Part shown: piece after piece, positions 7,758-15,491 of the stretch
Layout of the letters: every line of letters begins with the position of its first letter
How positions within the stretch are numbered: position 1 is the first letter of the stretch
DNA from: CAZTHL01 sp964613585
GTDB lineage: Bacteria; Pseudomonadota; Alphaproteobacteria; DSM-16000; Inquilinaceae
DNA length: 34,766 bases
Direction of reading: 5' to 3'
Assembly: GCA_964613585.1 (NCBI GenBank)
Contig: CAZTHL010000038.1
Span: forward strand, 1 to 34,766
The notes under the pieces: generated by a model
What the model was told of the DNA's origin: nothing
The model's database searches: none
Seen by the model: the letters and a program-made list of their open reading frames with translations, nothing else
Position numbers and translations under genes: made by a program

Positions 7758-9731
7758 ATGACCGACACGACACCGGGCCCCTACGCCGCCCTTCTCGAGC
7801 CGCTCGACCTCGGCCATCGCACGGCGCCGAACCGGCTTGTCCTCGCCTCGCACCAGACCAATTACGCCACCCGCCACCGGTTCGAGAAGCGGCACGCTGC
7901 CTATTACGGCGCCCGTGCGGCGGGCGGCGTCGGCATGGTGGTGCTCGAGGCGAGCGCCGTGCACGAGACCGAGTGGCCCTATGAGTACACCATCCGCGGC
8001 TACGAGCCGAAGGTGGTCGACGGCTACCGGCTGGTCGCCGCGGCGATCCAGAGGCACGGCGCGCTGGCGCTCGCCCATCTGAGCCACAGCGGGCTGCAGG
8101 GCAGCAGCCACTACTCGCAGCTGCCCCTGTGGGCGCCCTCGCCGGTGCCCGAGGTGAGCAGCCGCGAGATGCCGAAGGAGATGGAGCCCGAGGACATCGA
8201 TGCGGTGATCGGCGGCTTCGCCCTCGCGGCGCGGCTGGCCATGGACGGCGGCCTCGACGGGGTCGAGATCAACGCCGGCCAGGCCAGCCTGATCCGCCAA
8301 TTCCTGTCGCCGCTGACCAACCAGCGCGATGACGCCTACGGCGGCGACCTGGAGAACCGCCTGCTGCTCGCCCGCCGGGTGATCCGGGCGGTGCGCGACG
8401 CCGCGGGCGACGAGGCGGTGGTGATCCTACGGCTGTCGGGCGACGAGCACGCGCCCTGGGCCGGCCTCAAGCCCGAGGACGCCACGGAGATCGCCGCCGT
8501 CCTGGCCGGCGACGGCCAAGTCGACGCCATCGCGGTGACCAGCGGCAGCATCTACTCGAGCCACCAGACCCGGCCCGGCCTGTTCGCGCCGCCCGGCTTC
8601 GCCGCGCCGCTCGCCGCCCAGGTCAAGGCCGCGGTCGGCCTGCCGGTGCTGGCCCAGGGCAGCATCGTCGAGCCGGCGATGGCGGCGGCCCTGGTCGCGG
8701 AAGGTCGGGCCGACGCCGTGGAGATGACCCGGGCGCTGATCGCCGACCCGCTGCTGCCGCGCAAGCTGCGCGAGGGCGCCGCCGACACGGTGCGCCCGTG
8801 CATCCTGTGCAACCAGCTGTGCGCCGTCGCCCAGGTGCAGAACCCGCGGCTGTCCTGCACGGTCAACCCGGCGGCCGGCCACGAGGCGACGCCGGAGTTC
8901 GCGCCGCTGACCCGCGCACCGGTGCATCACCGGGTGATGGTGATCGGCGCCGGGCCGGCCGGGCTCGAGGCGGCGCGGGTCGCCGCGGCACGCGGGCACG
9001 GCGTCACCGTGCACGAGCGCGAGCCGCGGGCCGGCGGCGCGCTGCGGCTGGCGGCGGCGGCGCCGGGCCGCGAGCGGCTGGGTCGCGCTGCCGACTGGCT
9101 CGAGGCCGCGCTGCGCCGGCTCAACGTGCCGATCTTCACCGGCGTCGAGGTCACCGCCGAGCGCGTGCGAGAGGAGGATCCGGACACGGTGATCCTGGCG
9201 GTCGGCGGCCGTCCGGCGCCGCTCGAGGGCCTCGAGGTCGAGGGCATCCCGCTGCTGACGCCGCGCCAGGTGATGCGCGGCGAGGCGCCGGCCGGCCCCG
9301 GCAAGGCGGTGGTGATCGACGCCATCGGCGACCAGGTCGGCATGGGGACCGCCGAGTGGCTGGCCGCGCGCGGCTGGACGGTCGAGCTGGTCACGCCGGA
9401 CATGTTCGCCGGCCAGCGGCTCACCGCCACCCAGGAGTTGACCCCCTGGAACCAGCGTGCCGCCGCCCAGGGCATCGTCCTGACGCCGCAGATCGAGGTC
9501 GCGCGCGCCGCCGCCGGCACCGTGGTCGGCCTCGACATCCACGACCGCCGGCCGGTCCATCTGACCGGCGTCGACCTGATCGTCCGGGTCGCCCACGAGG
9601 TGCCCGACGAGACCCTCTACCTAACGCTCAAGGAGTCCGGCATGCGCGTGTTCCGCGCCGGCGACGCCGTGGCGCCGCGCAGCCTGAGCCAGGCGATCCT
9701 CGAGGGCTACCGCGCCGGACGGGAGGTCTGA
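7758..9731 (+). CDS. Mycofactocin-associated OYE/FadH-type oxidoreductase 1
   Basis: A 657-residue flavoprotein with the layout of trimethylamine dehydrogenase and 2,4-dienoyl-CoA reductase. It has an N-terminal FMN TIM barrel of the old yellow enzyme type (about 1-345), a 4Fe-4S motif CX2CX3CX11C (C348, C351, C355, C367), and a C-terminal Rossmann domain with GAGPAG at 397-402. The barrel position that normally holds the catalytic HxxN/HxxH pair reads N172-A-G-Q175, so the usual proton-donor histidines are missing. There is also no cysteine at the covalent-FMN site of TMADH (region 25-37). Two such paralogues are a known companion of mycofactocin clusters. Re-oxidation of mycofactocinol with ETF as acceptor is an inference from TMADH and from the neighbouring etf genes. 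It begins 15 bases after mftC. Confidence 0.88.
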   Translation: MTDTTPGPYAALLEPLDLGHRTAPNRLVLASHQTNYATRHRFEKRHAAYYGARAAGGVGMVVLEASAVHETEWPYEYTIRGYEPKVVDGYRLVAAAIQRHGALALAHLSHSGLQGSSHYSQLPLWAPSPVPEVSSREMPKEMEPEDIDAVIGGFALAARLAMDGGLDGVEINAGQASLIRQFLSPLTNQRDDAYGGDLENRLLLARRVIRAVRDAAGDEAVVILRLSGDEHAPWAGLKPEDATEIAAVLAGDGQVDAIAVTSGSIYSSHQTRPGLFAPPGFAAPLAAQVKAAVGLPVLAQGSIVEPAMAAALVAEGRADAVEMTRALIADPLLPRKLREGAADTVRPCILCNQLCAVAQVQNPRLSCTVNPAAGHEATPEFAPLTRAPVHHRVMVIGAGPAGLEAARVAAARGHGVTVHEREPRAGGALRLAAAAPGRERLGRAADWLEAALRRLNVPIFTGVEVTAERVREEDPDTVILAVGGRPAPLEGLEVEGIPLLTPRQVMRGEAPAGPGKAVVIDAIGDQVGMGTAEWLAARGWTVELVTPDMFAGQRLTATQELTPWNQRAAAQGIVLTPQIEVARAAAGTVVGLDIHDRRPVHLTGVDLIVRVAHEVPDETLYLTLKESGMRVFRAGDAVAPRSLSQAILEGYRAGREV

Positions 9732-9734
9732 GCC

Positions 9735-11693
9735 ATGGCCGCGACCAGCCGCCTCTTGTTCACGCCGATCCGCATCGGCAGCGTCACGCTGAAGAACCGG
9801 ATCGTCTTCTCCGCCCACCTGACCAACTTCGCCGAGGACTGCATGCCCTCGGAGCGCCACGCCTACTACTACCGGGAGCGGGCGCGCGGCGGGACCGGGC
9901 TGATCATCACCGAGGAGCACTCGACCCACCCCACCGATCACCCTTACGAGAAGCTGATCCACGCCTTCAATCCGGCAGTGGTGCCGCACTACCGGCGCCT
10001 CACCGAGGTGGTGCACAATGAGGGCGTGCCGATCCTGGCGCAGATCAACCACAACGGCGGCCAGTCGAGCGGCATGTTCACCCGCCAGCCGGCCTGGGCG
10101 CCCTCGGCCGTGGCCGACCCGATGTTCCGCGAGGTGCCCAAGGCGGTCGAGCCCGAGGACATCCGCGCGATCATCGAGGGCTACGCCACCGTCGCCAGCT
10201 ATGCCAAGCAGGGCGGCTTCGACGGGGTCGAGCTGCAATGCTCGCACTCCTCCATCGTCCGCCAGTTCCTGTCGCGCAACACCAATCGGCGCGCCGACGA
10301 GTACGGCGGCAGCCTGGAGAACCGGGCGCGGCTGCTGCGCGAGATCATCGCCGCGATCCGCCTCGCCGTCGGCCGCGAGCCGGTCCTGAGCGTGCGGCTG
10401 TGCGGCGACGAGCTGATCCGCGACGGCATCACCATCGACGAGACGGTCGACCTCGCGCGCATTCTCGAGCGCGACGGCCTGATCGACCTGATCAACACCA
10501 GCATCGGCACCGCGACCTCGACCCTCTACATGATCGAGGCGTCGATGCGCATCCCGCCGAACTACGCCATGTTCATCCCCTCGGCGATCCGCAAGGCGGT
10601 CCGGCTGCCGGTGATCGGCGTCGGCCGGGTCAAGGACCCGATCCAGGCCGAGCGGCTGCTGGCCGAGGGTCACGCCGACCTGGTGGGCGTGGTGCGCGCC
10701 CAGATCGCCGATCCCGAGTTCGCCGCCAAGGCCCGGCACAACCGCGCCGACGATATCCGGCTCTGCCTCTCCTGCAACCAGGAATGCGTCGGGCGGATGG
10801 GGCTCAACCGCTGGCTCGGCTGCATCGAGACGCCGGCCACCGGGCGCGAGAAGCAGCTCGGCATCGGCACGCTCAAGCCGGCCGAGCCGGCCCGGCGGGT
10901 CACCGTGGTCGGCGGCGGCCCGGCCGGGCTGAAGGCGGCCACCGTGGCGGCCCGGCGCGGCCATCGGGTGACCCTGCTGGAGAAGGAGGAGCGGCTCGGC
11001 GGCCAGGTCAACTGGGCGACCCGGGTGAGCCATCGCGCCGAGTTCGGCGACCTGGTGCGCAACCTGCTGCGCGAGGTCGAGCAGTCCGAGATCGAGGTGT
11101 GGACCGGCGCCGCCGCCACGCCCGACACGGTGCTGGGCCAGAGCCCGGACGCGGTCATCGTCGCCACCGGCTCGGCGCCCGACCGCGCCGCCATCCCCGG
11201 CGCCGACGGCCCCGAGGTGTGCGACGTCTCCGACATCCTTTCGGGCGCGGTGGTGCCCGGAAAGCGCGTCCTGGTCATCGACAGGCTCGGCTTCCACGAG
11301 GCGACCAGCACGGCCGAGTTCCTGGCCGACCGGGGCTGCGCGGTCGAGGTGGTGACCCCCACCCTCTATGTCGGCCAGGACCTGGGCATCACCCTCGACC
11401 TCGAGACCTGGTACCGGCAGGCGCGCCGGCTCGGCATCACCTGCACGCCCAACCACTCGGTCCTGGGCATCCAGGAGGGCGTGGTTACCGCGCTGCACAA
11501 CTACAGCGGCCGGATCGTCAGCTTCCCGCCGGTCGACACCGTGGTCCTGGCCGTGCACCGCAGGCCGGAGCAGGACCTGTACCTCGCGCTCAAGGGCCGG
11601 GTGCCGGTGCTGCATCGCGTCGGCGACTGCGTGGCGCCGCGCCGTGCGCACGCCGCCATCATCGAGGGCGAGACCGCCGGGAGGGCCGTCTGA
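9735..11693 (+). CDS. Mycofactocin-associated OYE/FadH-type oxidoreductase 2
   Basis: A 652-residue paralogue of the preceding protein with the same three-part layout: FMN barrel (about 1-340), 4Fe-4S motif CX2CX3CX11C (C344, C347, C351, C363), and a Rossmann domain with GGGPAG at 393-398. The catalytic-pair position reads Q168-C-S-H171, retaining only the second histidine, so it differs from paralogue 1 as well as from classical family members. The two may form a heteromer or act on different substrates. It starts three bases after the stop of paralogue 1 and its stop overlaps the etfA start (TGATG, 11691-11695), which ties it to ETF. The terminal Rossmann domain could bind ADP structurally, as in TMADH, or NAD(P)H. 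Confidence 0.88.
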   Translation: MAATSRLLFTPIRIGSVTLKNRIVFSAHLTNFAEDCMPSERHAYYYRERARGGTGLIITEEHSTHPTDHPYEKLIHAFNPAVVPHYRRLTEVVHNEGVPILAQINHNGGQSSGMFTRQPAWAPSAVADPMFREVPKAVEPEDIRAIIEGYATVASYAKQGGFDGVELQCSHSSIVRQFLSRNTNRRADEYGGSLENRARLLREIIAAIRLAVGREPVLSVRLCGDELIRDGITIDETVDLARILERDGLIDLINTSIGTATSTLYMIEASMRIPPNYAMFIPSAIRKAVRLPVIGVGRVKDPIQAERLLAEGHADLVGVVRAQIADPEFAAKARHNRADDIRLCLSCNQECVGRMGLNRWLGCIETPATGREKQLGIGTLKPAEPARRVTVVGGGPAGLKAATVAARRGHRVTLLEKEERLGGQVNWATRVSHRAEFGDLVRNLLREVEQSEIEVWTGAAATPDTVLGQSPDAVIVATGSAPDRAAIPGADGPEVCDVSDILSGAVVPGKRVLVIDRLGFHEATSTAEFLADRGCAVEVVTPTLYVGQDLGITLDLETWYRQARRLGITCTPNHSVLGIQEGVVTALHNYSGRIVSFPPVDTVVLAVHRRPEQDLYLALKGRVPVLHRVGDCVAPRRAHAAIIEGETAGRAV

Positions 11694-12787
11694 TGACCCG
11701 ACCCATGCTCGTCGTCGCGGAGACCGACCACGGCCAGTTGACCGGCCCGACGCTGGAATGCGTCGAGGAGGCGCGCGATGTGGTGCGCGGCCGCGGCGTG
11801 CCCGTGCACGTGCTCCTGCCCGGCGCCGGAGTCGCCCCGCTGGCGCCGGCGCTGGCCGGCCACGGCGCCGACAAGGTGACCGTGATCGAGCACGAGGCGC
11901 TCGGCCAATTCACCGGCGACGGCTGGCTGGCGGCGCTCGAGCCGGTGCTGCGCCGGGCCCGGCCGCTGCTGATCCTGACGCCCGACAGCGCCTACGCCCG
12001 GGCTTGGCTGCCGCGGCTGTCGGCGCGCTGGCGCATGCCGCTGGCGACCGACTGCTCGCGGGTCAAGCTGATCGAGGACGGCTATCCCGAGGCCTACCGC
12101 TTCCGCCACGGCGGCAAGATGCACGAGCGGCAGATCTGGCCACGCGGTGCCCTGGTCGGCTTCATGCTGACGCCCGACATCCGCGGCATCGGGGCGGCCC
12201 GCCCCGGCGCCCAGGCCGAGATCGAGGTGATCACCCCGGCGCTCAACCCGGCGGCCTTCCGCGACCGCACCCTGCGCACCCTGCCGCCCGACCCGAGCAC
12301 GGTCGACATCACCGACGCCGAGCGCATCGTCTCCGGCGGACTCGGCGTCGGCGGGCGCCAGGGCATGGCGCTGCTCGAGGCGCTGGCCGCGGCGCTCGGC
12401 GCCACCCTGGGCGGCACCCGGGTGGCCGCCGACCGCGGCTGGCTTGAGCACGAGCGCTACATCGGCACCACCGGCAAGATCGTCGCGCCCAAGCTGTACC
12501 TGGCTTTCGGCATCTCCGGCGCCGGCCAGCACGTCGCCGGCATCACCGGCAGCGAGGTGATCGTCGCCGTCAACACCGACCGCACCGCGCCGATGCTGAA
12601 GATGGCGGATCTCGGCATCGTCGGCGACCTGCATGCACTGGTCCCGGCGCTCCTGCGCAAGCTCGAGGCGCGCGCCGCCGGCCGGACCGCGGCGCCGCGG
12701 CGTCCGGCCGGGGCCGGGGCCGGGGCCGAGCCCGAGCGCCGAGCGCCGGAGCCGGTCGTCGTCAAGCTCAGGCGGACCGGAACATGA
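11693..12787 (+). CDS. etfA: Electron transfer flavoprotein alpha subunit
   Basis: A 364-residue EtfA/FixB. The C-terminal FAD domain is well conserved: SGGLGVGG at 214-221, GTRVAADRGW at 241-250, IGTTGK at 257-262, GISGAGQH at 273-280 and VNTDRTAP at 293-300. The protein ends in a low-complexity Gly-Ala/Pro/Arg tail (about 330-364) that lies partly on a GGGGCC repeat. With EtfB it forms a soluble FAD/AMP heterodimer that collects electrons from flavin dehydrogenases. It is coupled to the OYE-2 stop by TGATG. The partner etfB lies after fixC and fixX, so the usual etfB-etfA adjacency is broken. Confidence 0.93.
   Translation: MTRPMLVVAETDHGQLTGPTLECVEEARDVVRGRGVPVHVLLPGAGVAPLAPALAGHGADKVTVIEHEALGQFTGDGWLAALEPVLRRARPLLILTPDSAYARAWLPRLSARWRMPLATDCSRVKLIEDGYPEAYRFRHGGKMHERQIWPRGALVGFMLTPDIRGIGAARPGAQAEIEVITPALNPAAFRDRTLRTLPPDPSTVDITDAERIVSGGLGVGGRQGMALLEALAAALGATLGGTRVAADRGWLEHERYIGTTGKIVAPKLYLAFGISGAGQHVAGITGSEVIVAVNTDRTAPMLKMADLGIVGDLHALVPALLRKLEARAAGRTAAPRRPAGAGAGAEPERRAPEPVVVKLRRTGT
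12710..12727. repeat. Short (GGGGCC)x3 microsatellite in etfA
   Basis: Three perfect GGGGCC units near the 3' end of etfA encode its Gly-Ala tail. The same unit ends the VWA gene at 5654-5683. Confidence 0.75.
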
Positions 12788-12978
12788 GCCAGGCCGAAGG
12801 CAGGCGCATCCGCGGCCGGGGATCGTCGGGCGCCGCGTGCGCGTGCACGCCACCCGGCCTGCGGGCTGCCGGCCTGCGGGCTGTCGGCCGGCGGTCGCTC
12901 GCGGGCCGGGGGCCGCGACGCCCGGCCCAACGCCGCGAGACAGCCGTGACCCGCGAAGGGAGACGCCAGCGTCCATGA
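12784..12978 (+). other. Candidate 64-residue ORF filling the etfA-fixC gap
   Basis: An ATG at 12784 overlaps the etfA stop (ATGA), and the frame ends at a TGA (12976-12978) that overlaps the fixC ATG, again ATGA. The predicted peptide (starts MSQAEGRR) is Arg/Gly/Ala-rich and resembles no family I know. fixC lacks a well-spaced ribosome-binding site, so coupled translation through this frame is conceivable. The composition also fits GC-rich noncoding DNA, so this is a weak candidate. Confidence 0.25.
12856..12885. repeat. 15-bp tandem repeat, two near-identical copies
   Basis: GGCCTGCGGGCTGCC at 12856-12870 is followed directly by GGCCTGCGGGCTGTC at 12871-12885 (one mismatch). It lies in the gap between etfA and fixC and looks like slippage. 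Confidence 0.75.
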
Positions 12979-14303
12979 CCGTCAGCAAGGACAGCGAGCA
13001 TTTCGACGTCATCATCGTCGGCGCCGGGCCGGCCGGCAGCGCCGCCGCCCTGATCACCGCGCGCGCCGGCCTCAAGGTCCTGCTCATCGAGCGGGGCGAG
13101 TACCCGGGCGCCAAGAACGTCTCCGGCGCCGTGTTCTATGGCAGCCGCATCCTCAACGAGCTGATCCCCGACTGGTGGGAGCAGGCGCCGGTCGAGCGCC
13201 ATGTCTGCCGCCGCGACCTGGTGCTGATCTCGCCGACCACCGCCGTCTCGCTCGACTTCCGCTCGGCGGCGTCGGGCTATGTCGAGCCGCCCTACAACGG
13301 CTTCACCGTGCTCCGGCCGAGGTTCGACCGCTGGTTCGCCGCCCAGGCCGAGGCCGCCGGCGCCTTCCTGCTCACCTCGACGGTGGTCGACGACGTGCTG
13401 CGCGAGGGCGACCAGGTGGTCGGCGTCAAGGTGCGCCGCGAGCAGGGCGAGATCCGCGGCGACGTCGTCATCGCCTGCGACGGGGTCAGCTCGTGGCTGG
13501 CGCGCAAGGCCGGCCTGCAGCGCCAGCTCAAGACCGAGGAGCTGTCGCTCGGCGTCAAGGAGGTGATCGGCCTCGACGAGGCGGTGATCCGCGAGCGCTT
13601 CCACCTGACCGGCAACGAGGGCACCGCGCTCGAGTATGTCGGCGCCGTCACCGAGGACGTGCACGGGGGCGCCTTCCTCTACACCAACAAGAGCTCGCTG
13701 TCGCTGGGCGTGCTCGGCCAGCTGTCCTCGCTGGTCGAGCAGAAGAAGCGGCCCTACGACCTTCTGGAGACGTTCAAGGCGCATCCGGCGGTGGCGCCGC
13801 TGGTGCGCGGCGGCACGCTCCGTGAGTACTCGGCCCATCTGATCCCCGAGGCCGGCTGGACCATGATCCCGGCGCTGTTCTGCGACGGCATGATGGTGGC
13901 CGGCGACGCCGCCGCCTTCTGCCTCGCCACCGGCATCTACATCGAGGGCATCAACTACGCCATGCAATCCGGCCTTGCGGCCGGCGAGGCGGCGATCCTG
14001 GCCTGCAAGCGCAACGAGTTCTCCCGCTACACCCTGTCCAACTACATGGAGTATCTGCGGGAGCGCAACGTCCTGGGCGACTTCAAGGCCTACCAGCACG
14101 CGCCCGGCTTCGTGAACGGCGAGCGCCTGCAGAACCTCTATCCCCAGCTGGCGGCGCTCGGCTCTGAGGCCTTGTTCCGGGTCGACGGCCAGCGCAAGCA
14201 GAAATTATTGCCGCTGTATTGGCAAACCTTGCGCCAGGTCGGAGCCAAGCCGCGCCATGTCGTGCAGGATCTCTGGAACGTGTCGAGGGCCTACCTATGG
14301 TGA
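12975..14303 (+). CDS. fixC: FixC-type ETF:quinone oxidoreductase flavoprotein
   Basis: A 442-residue FAD protein of the FixC/ETF-QO family. The dinucleotide fold is at the N-terminus (IIVGAGPAGSAAA, 13-25), followed by GAKNVSGAVFYG (45-56), a family hallmark, and VAGDAAAF before a C-terminal segment that in ETF-QO lies near the quinone. With the ferredoxin-like FixX it forms the split version of ETF-ubiquinone oxidoreductase on the inner membrane face. No nif genes are visible, so a respiratory rather than nitrogen-fixation role is likely. The ATG at 12975 has only a distant purine-rich stretch upstream. The stop overlaps the fixX start region. Confidence 0.92.
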   Translation: MTVSKDSEHFDVIIVGAGPAGSAAALITARAGLKVLLIERGEYPGAKNVSGAVFYGSRILNELIPDWWEQAPVERHVCRRDLVLISPTTAVSLDFRSAASGYVEPPYNGFTVLRPRFDRWFAAQAEAAGAFLLTSTVVDDVLREGDQVVGVKVRREQGEIRGDVVIACDGVSSWLARKAGLQRQLKTEELSLGVKEVIGLDEAVIRERFHLTGNEGTALEYVGAVTEDVHGGAFLYTNKSSLSLGVLGQLSSLVEQKKRPYDLLETFKAHPAVAPLVRGGTLREYSAHLIPEAGWTMIPALFCDGMMVAGDAAAFCLATGIYIEGINYAMQSGLAAGEAAILACKRNEFSRYTLSNYMEYLRERNVLGDFKAYQHAPGFVNGERLQNLYPQLAALGSEALFRVDGQRKQKLLPLYWQTLRQVGAKPRHVVQDLWNVSRAYLW

Positions 14304-14581
14304 TGACCACTCACGACGAGAAGATGCGCACCGCGCGCTTCAAGGTCGACAACACGCCGCACATCGTCGTCGACGAGGAGAAGTGCCGGGGCTGCGCGGT
14401 GCGCAGCTGCATCACCGTGTGCCCGGCCGGCCTGTTCGTCGAGTTGGGCGACGGCGGCGTCCTGTTCAATTACGACCAGTGCTTTGAATGCGGCGCCTGT
14501 TACTTCGTCTGCGCGGAGGAGGGGGCCATCCAATGGTCCTACCCGCGCGGCGGCTTCGGCGTCACCTTCCGCGAGTCCTGA
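14297..14581 (+). CDS. fixX: FixX-type ferredoxin-like protein
   Basis: A 94-residue iron-sulfur protein. It has C30, C33, C38 and C42 (CX2CX4CX3CP) and a second set at C62, C65, C68 and C72 (CX2CX2CX3C). The end, GAIQWSYPRGGFGVTF, is typical of FixX and the C-terminal domain of ETF-QO. It relays electrons between ETF and the quinone site of FixC. GAGGG at 14285-14289 is well spaced for the ATG at 14297. An ATG at 14303, overlapping the fixC stop (TGATG), would shorten the protein by two residues. Confidence 0.92.
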   Translation: MVMTTHDEKMRTARFKVDNTPHIVVDEEKCRGCAVRSCITVCPAGLFVELGDGGVLFNYDQCFECGACYFVCAEEGAIQWSYPRGGFGVTFRES

Positions 14582-14621
14582 CCGGCAGCGCGTTCGCCCG
14601 GACTGTTGAGAGAAACCGCCC

Positions 14622-15491
14622 ATGCGCTTTGCCGTCTGCCTGTCCCGCATGCCCGACCCGGACACGGTCGAGGTCGACCCGCTGACCGGCGACATCGACC
14701 CGGGCCGGATGCTCTACATGCTCAATCCGGCCGATGCCGCGGCGCTGGAGATGGCGCTGACCCTGAGGCGGCCGGGCGACACGGTGACCGCGCTCGCCGT
14801 CGGGCCCGAGGACGCCGAGGCGATGCTGCGCGACGCGCTCGCCGTCGGCGCCGACGAGGTGCTGCGGCTGTGGGAGGAGGGGCGGACCGCGACCCGGCCG
14901 TGGGCCACCGCGCGCCTCCTGGCCACGGCCTTGAGCACCGAGGTGGTGGCCGACCTCGTGGTCTGCGGCTCGCGCAGCCTGGCGACCGGCTCCGGCAAGG
15001 TGCCGGCGCTGGTCGCCGAGCATCTCGACTGGCCGGTCGTGACCGACATCCTGGAGTTCTCGATCGACGCCGCGCGGGTGCGCTTCCGCCGGCGCCTGCC
15101 GCGCGGCGCCCGCTCCGAGGGCGAGGTCACCCTGCCGGCGGTGCTGGCGGTCGAGCCGGGTACCGCGACCCTGCGCTATGCCGGCCTGCCCGGACTGATG
15201 GCGGCGCGGCGCGCGGCGATCCCGGCGAGGCACCTGCCCGACCTGGGCCTGTCACCGATGGATCTGGCCTTTCCGTCGGCGACGGCGGAGGCCGCCATGC
15301 CGCCCTATCCGCGGCCGCGCGAGAGCTTCATCCCCGACGGCGGCCTGCCACCGGAGGAGCGGGTGGCGCAGATCCTGTCAGCCGGGGTGACGCGCAAGGC
15401 CGGGCGCATCCTCGAGGGCCCGCCGGACGAGATGGCCGACGCCCTCCTCGATTTCCTCGAGGAGCGCGGTTTCCTGGATCGCCCGGCATGA
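14622..15491 (+). CDS. etfB: Electron transfer flavoprotein beta subunit
   Basis: A 289-residue EtfB/FixA. It begins MRFAVCLSRMPD and keeps the family pattern NPADAAALEMAL at 35-46, a GSRSLATGSG nucleotide-loop region in the middle, and VLAVEPG followed by YAGLPGLMAARRA, the usual recognition-loop area that docks partner dehydrogenases. It forms a heterodimer with EtfA. The gene is placed last in the etf/fix group (etfA-fixC-fixX-etfB) instead of first as in fixABCX. Its stop overlaps the mftF start (ATGA, 15488-15491), tying electron transfer to mycofactocin synthesis. I cannot tell from reading alone whether it is a bifurcating or a simple ETF. Confidence 0.92.
   Translation: MRFAVCLSRMPDPDTVEVDPLTGDIDPGRMLYMLNPADAAALEMALTLRRPGDTVTALAVGPEDAEAMLRDALAVGADEVLRLWEEGRTATRPWATARLLATALSTEVVADLVVCGSRSLATGSGKVPALVAEHLDWPVVTDILEFSIDAARVRFRRRLPRGARSEGEVTLPAVLAVEPGTATLRYAGLPGLMAARRAAIPARHLPDLGLSPMDLAFPSATAEAAMPPYPRPRESFIPDGGLPPEERVAQILSAGVTRKAGRILEGPPDEMADALLDFLEERGFLDRPA

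Noticed and set aside
9621..11651. A 676-codon minus-strand open frame opposite OYE2
   Set aside because: Same shadow effect; the product is Arg/Ala/Gly/His-rich without recognisable motifs.
10238..11692. Upstream extension of the etfA reading frame by 485 codons
   Set aside because: It lies in a second frame inside OYE2 and is Arg/Gly/Pro low-complexity. The ETF alpha homology begins at MTRPMLVVAE (11693).
11693..15491. Reading etf/fix genes as a nitrogen-fixation fixABCX cluster
   Set aside because: No nif or other fix genes are present, and the genes are interleaved and translationally coupled with mycofactocin genes.
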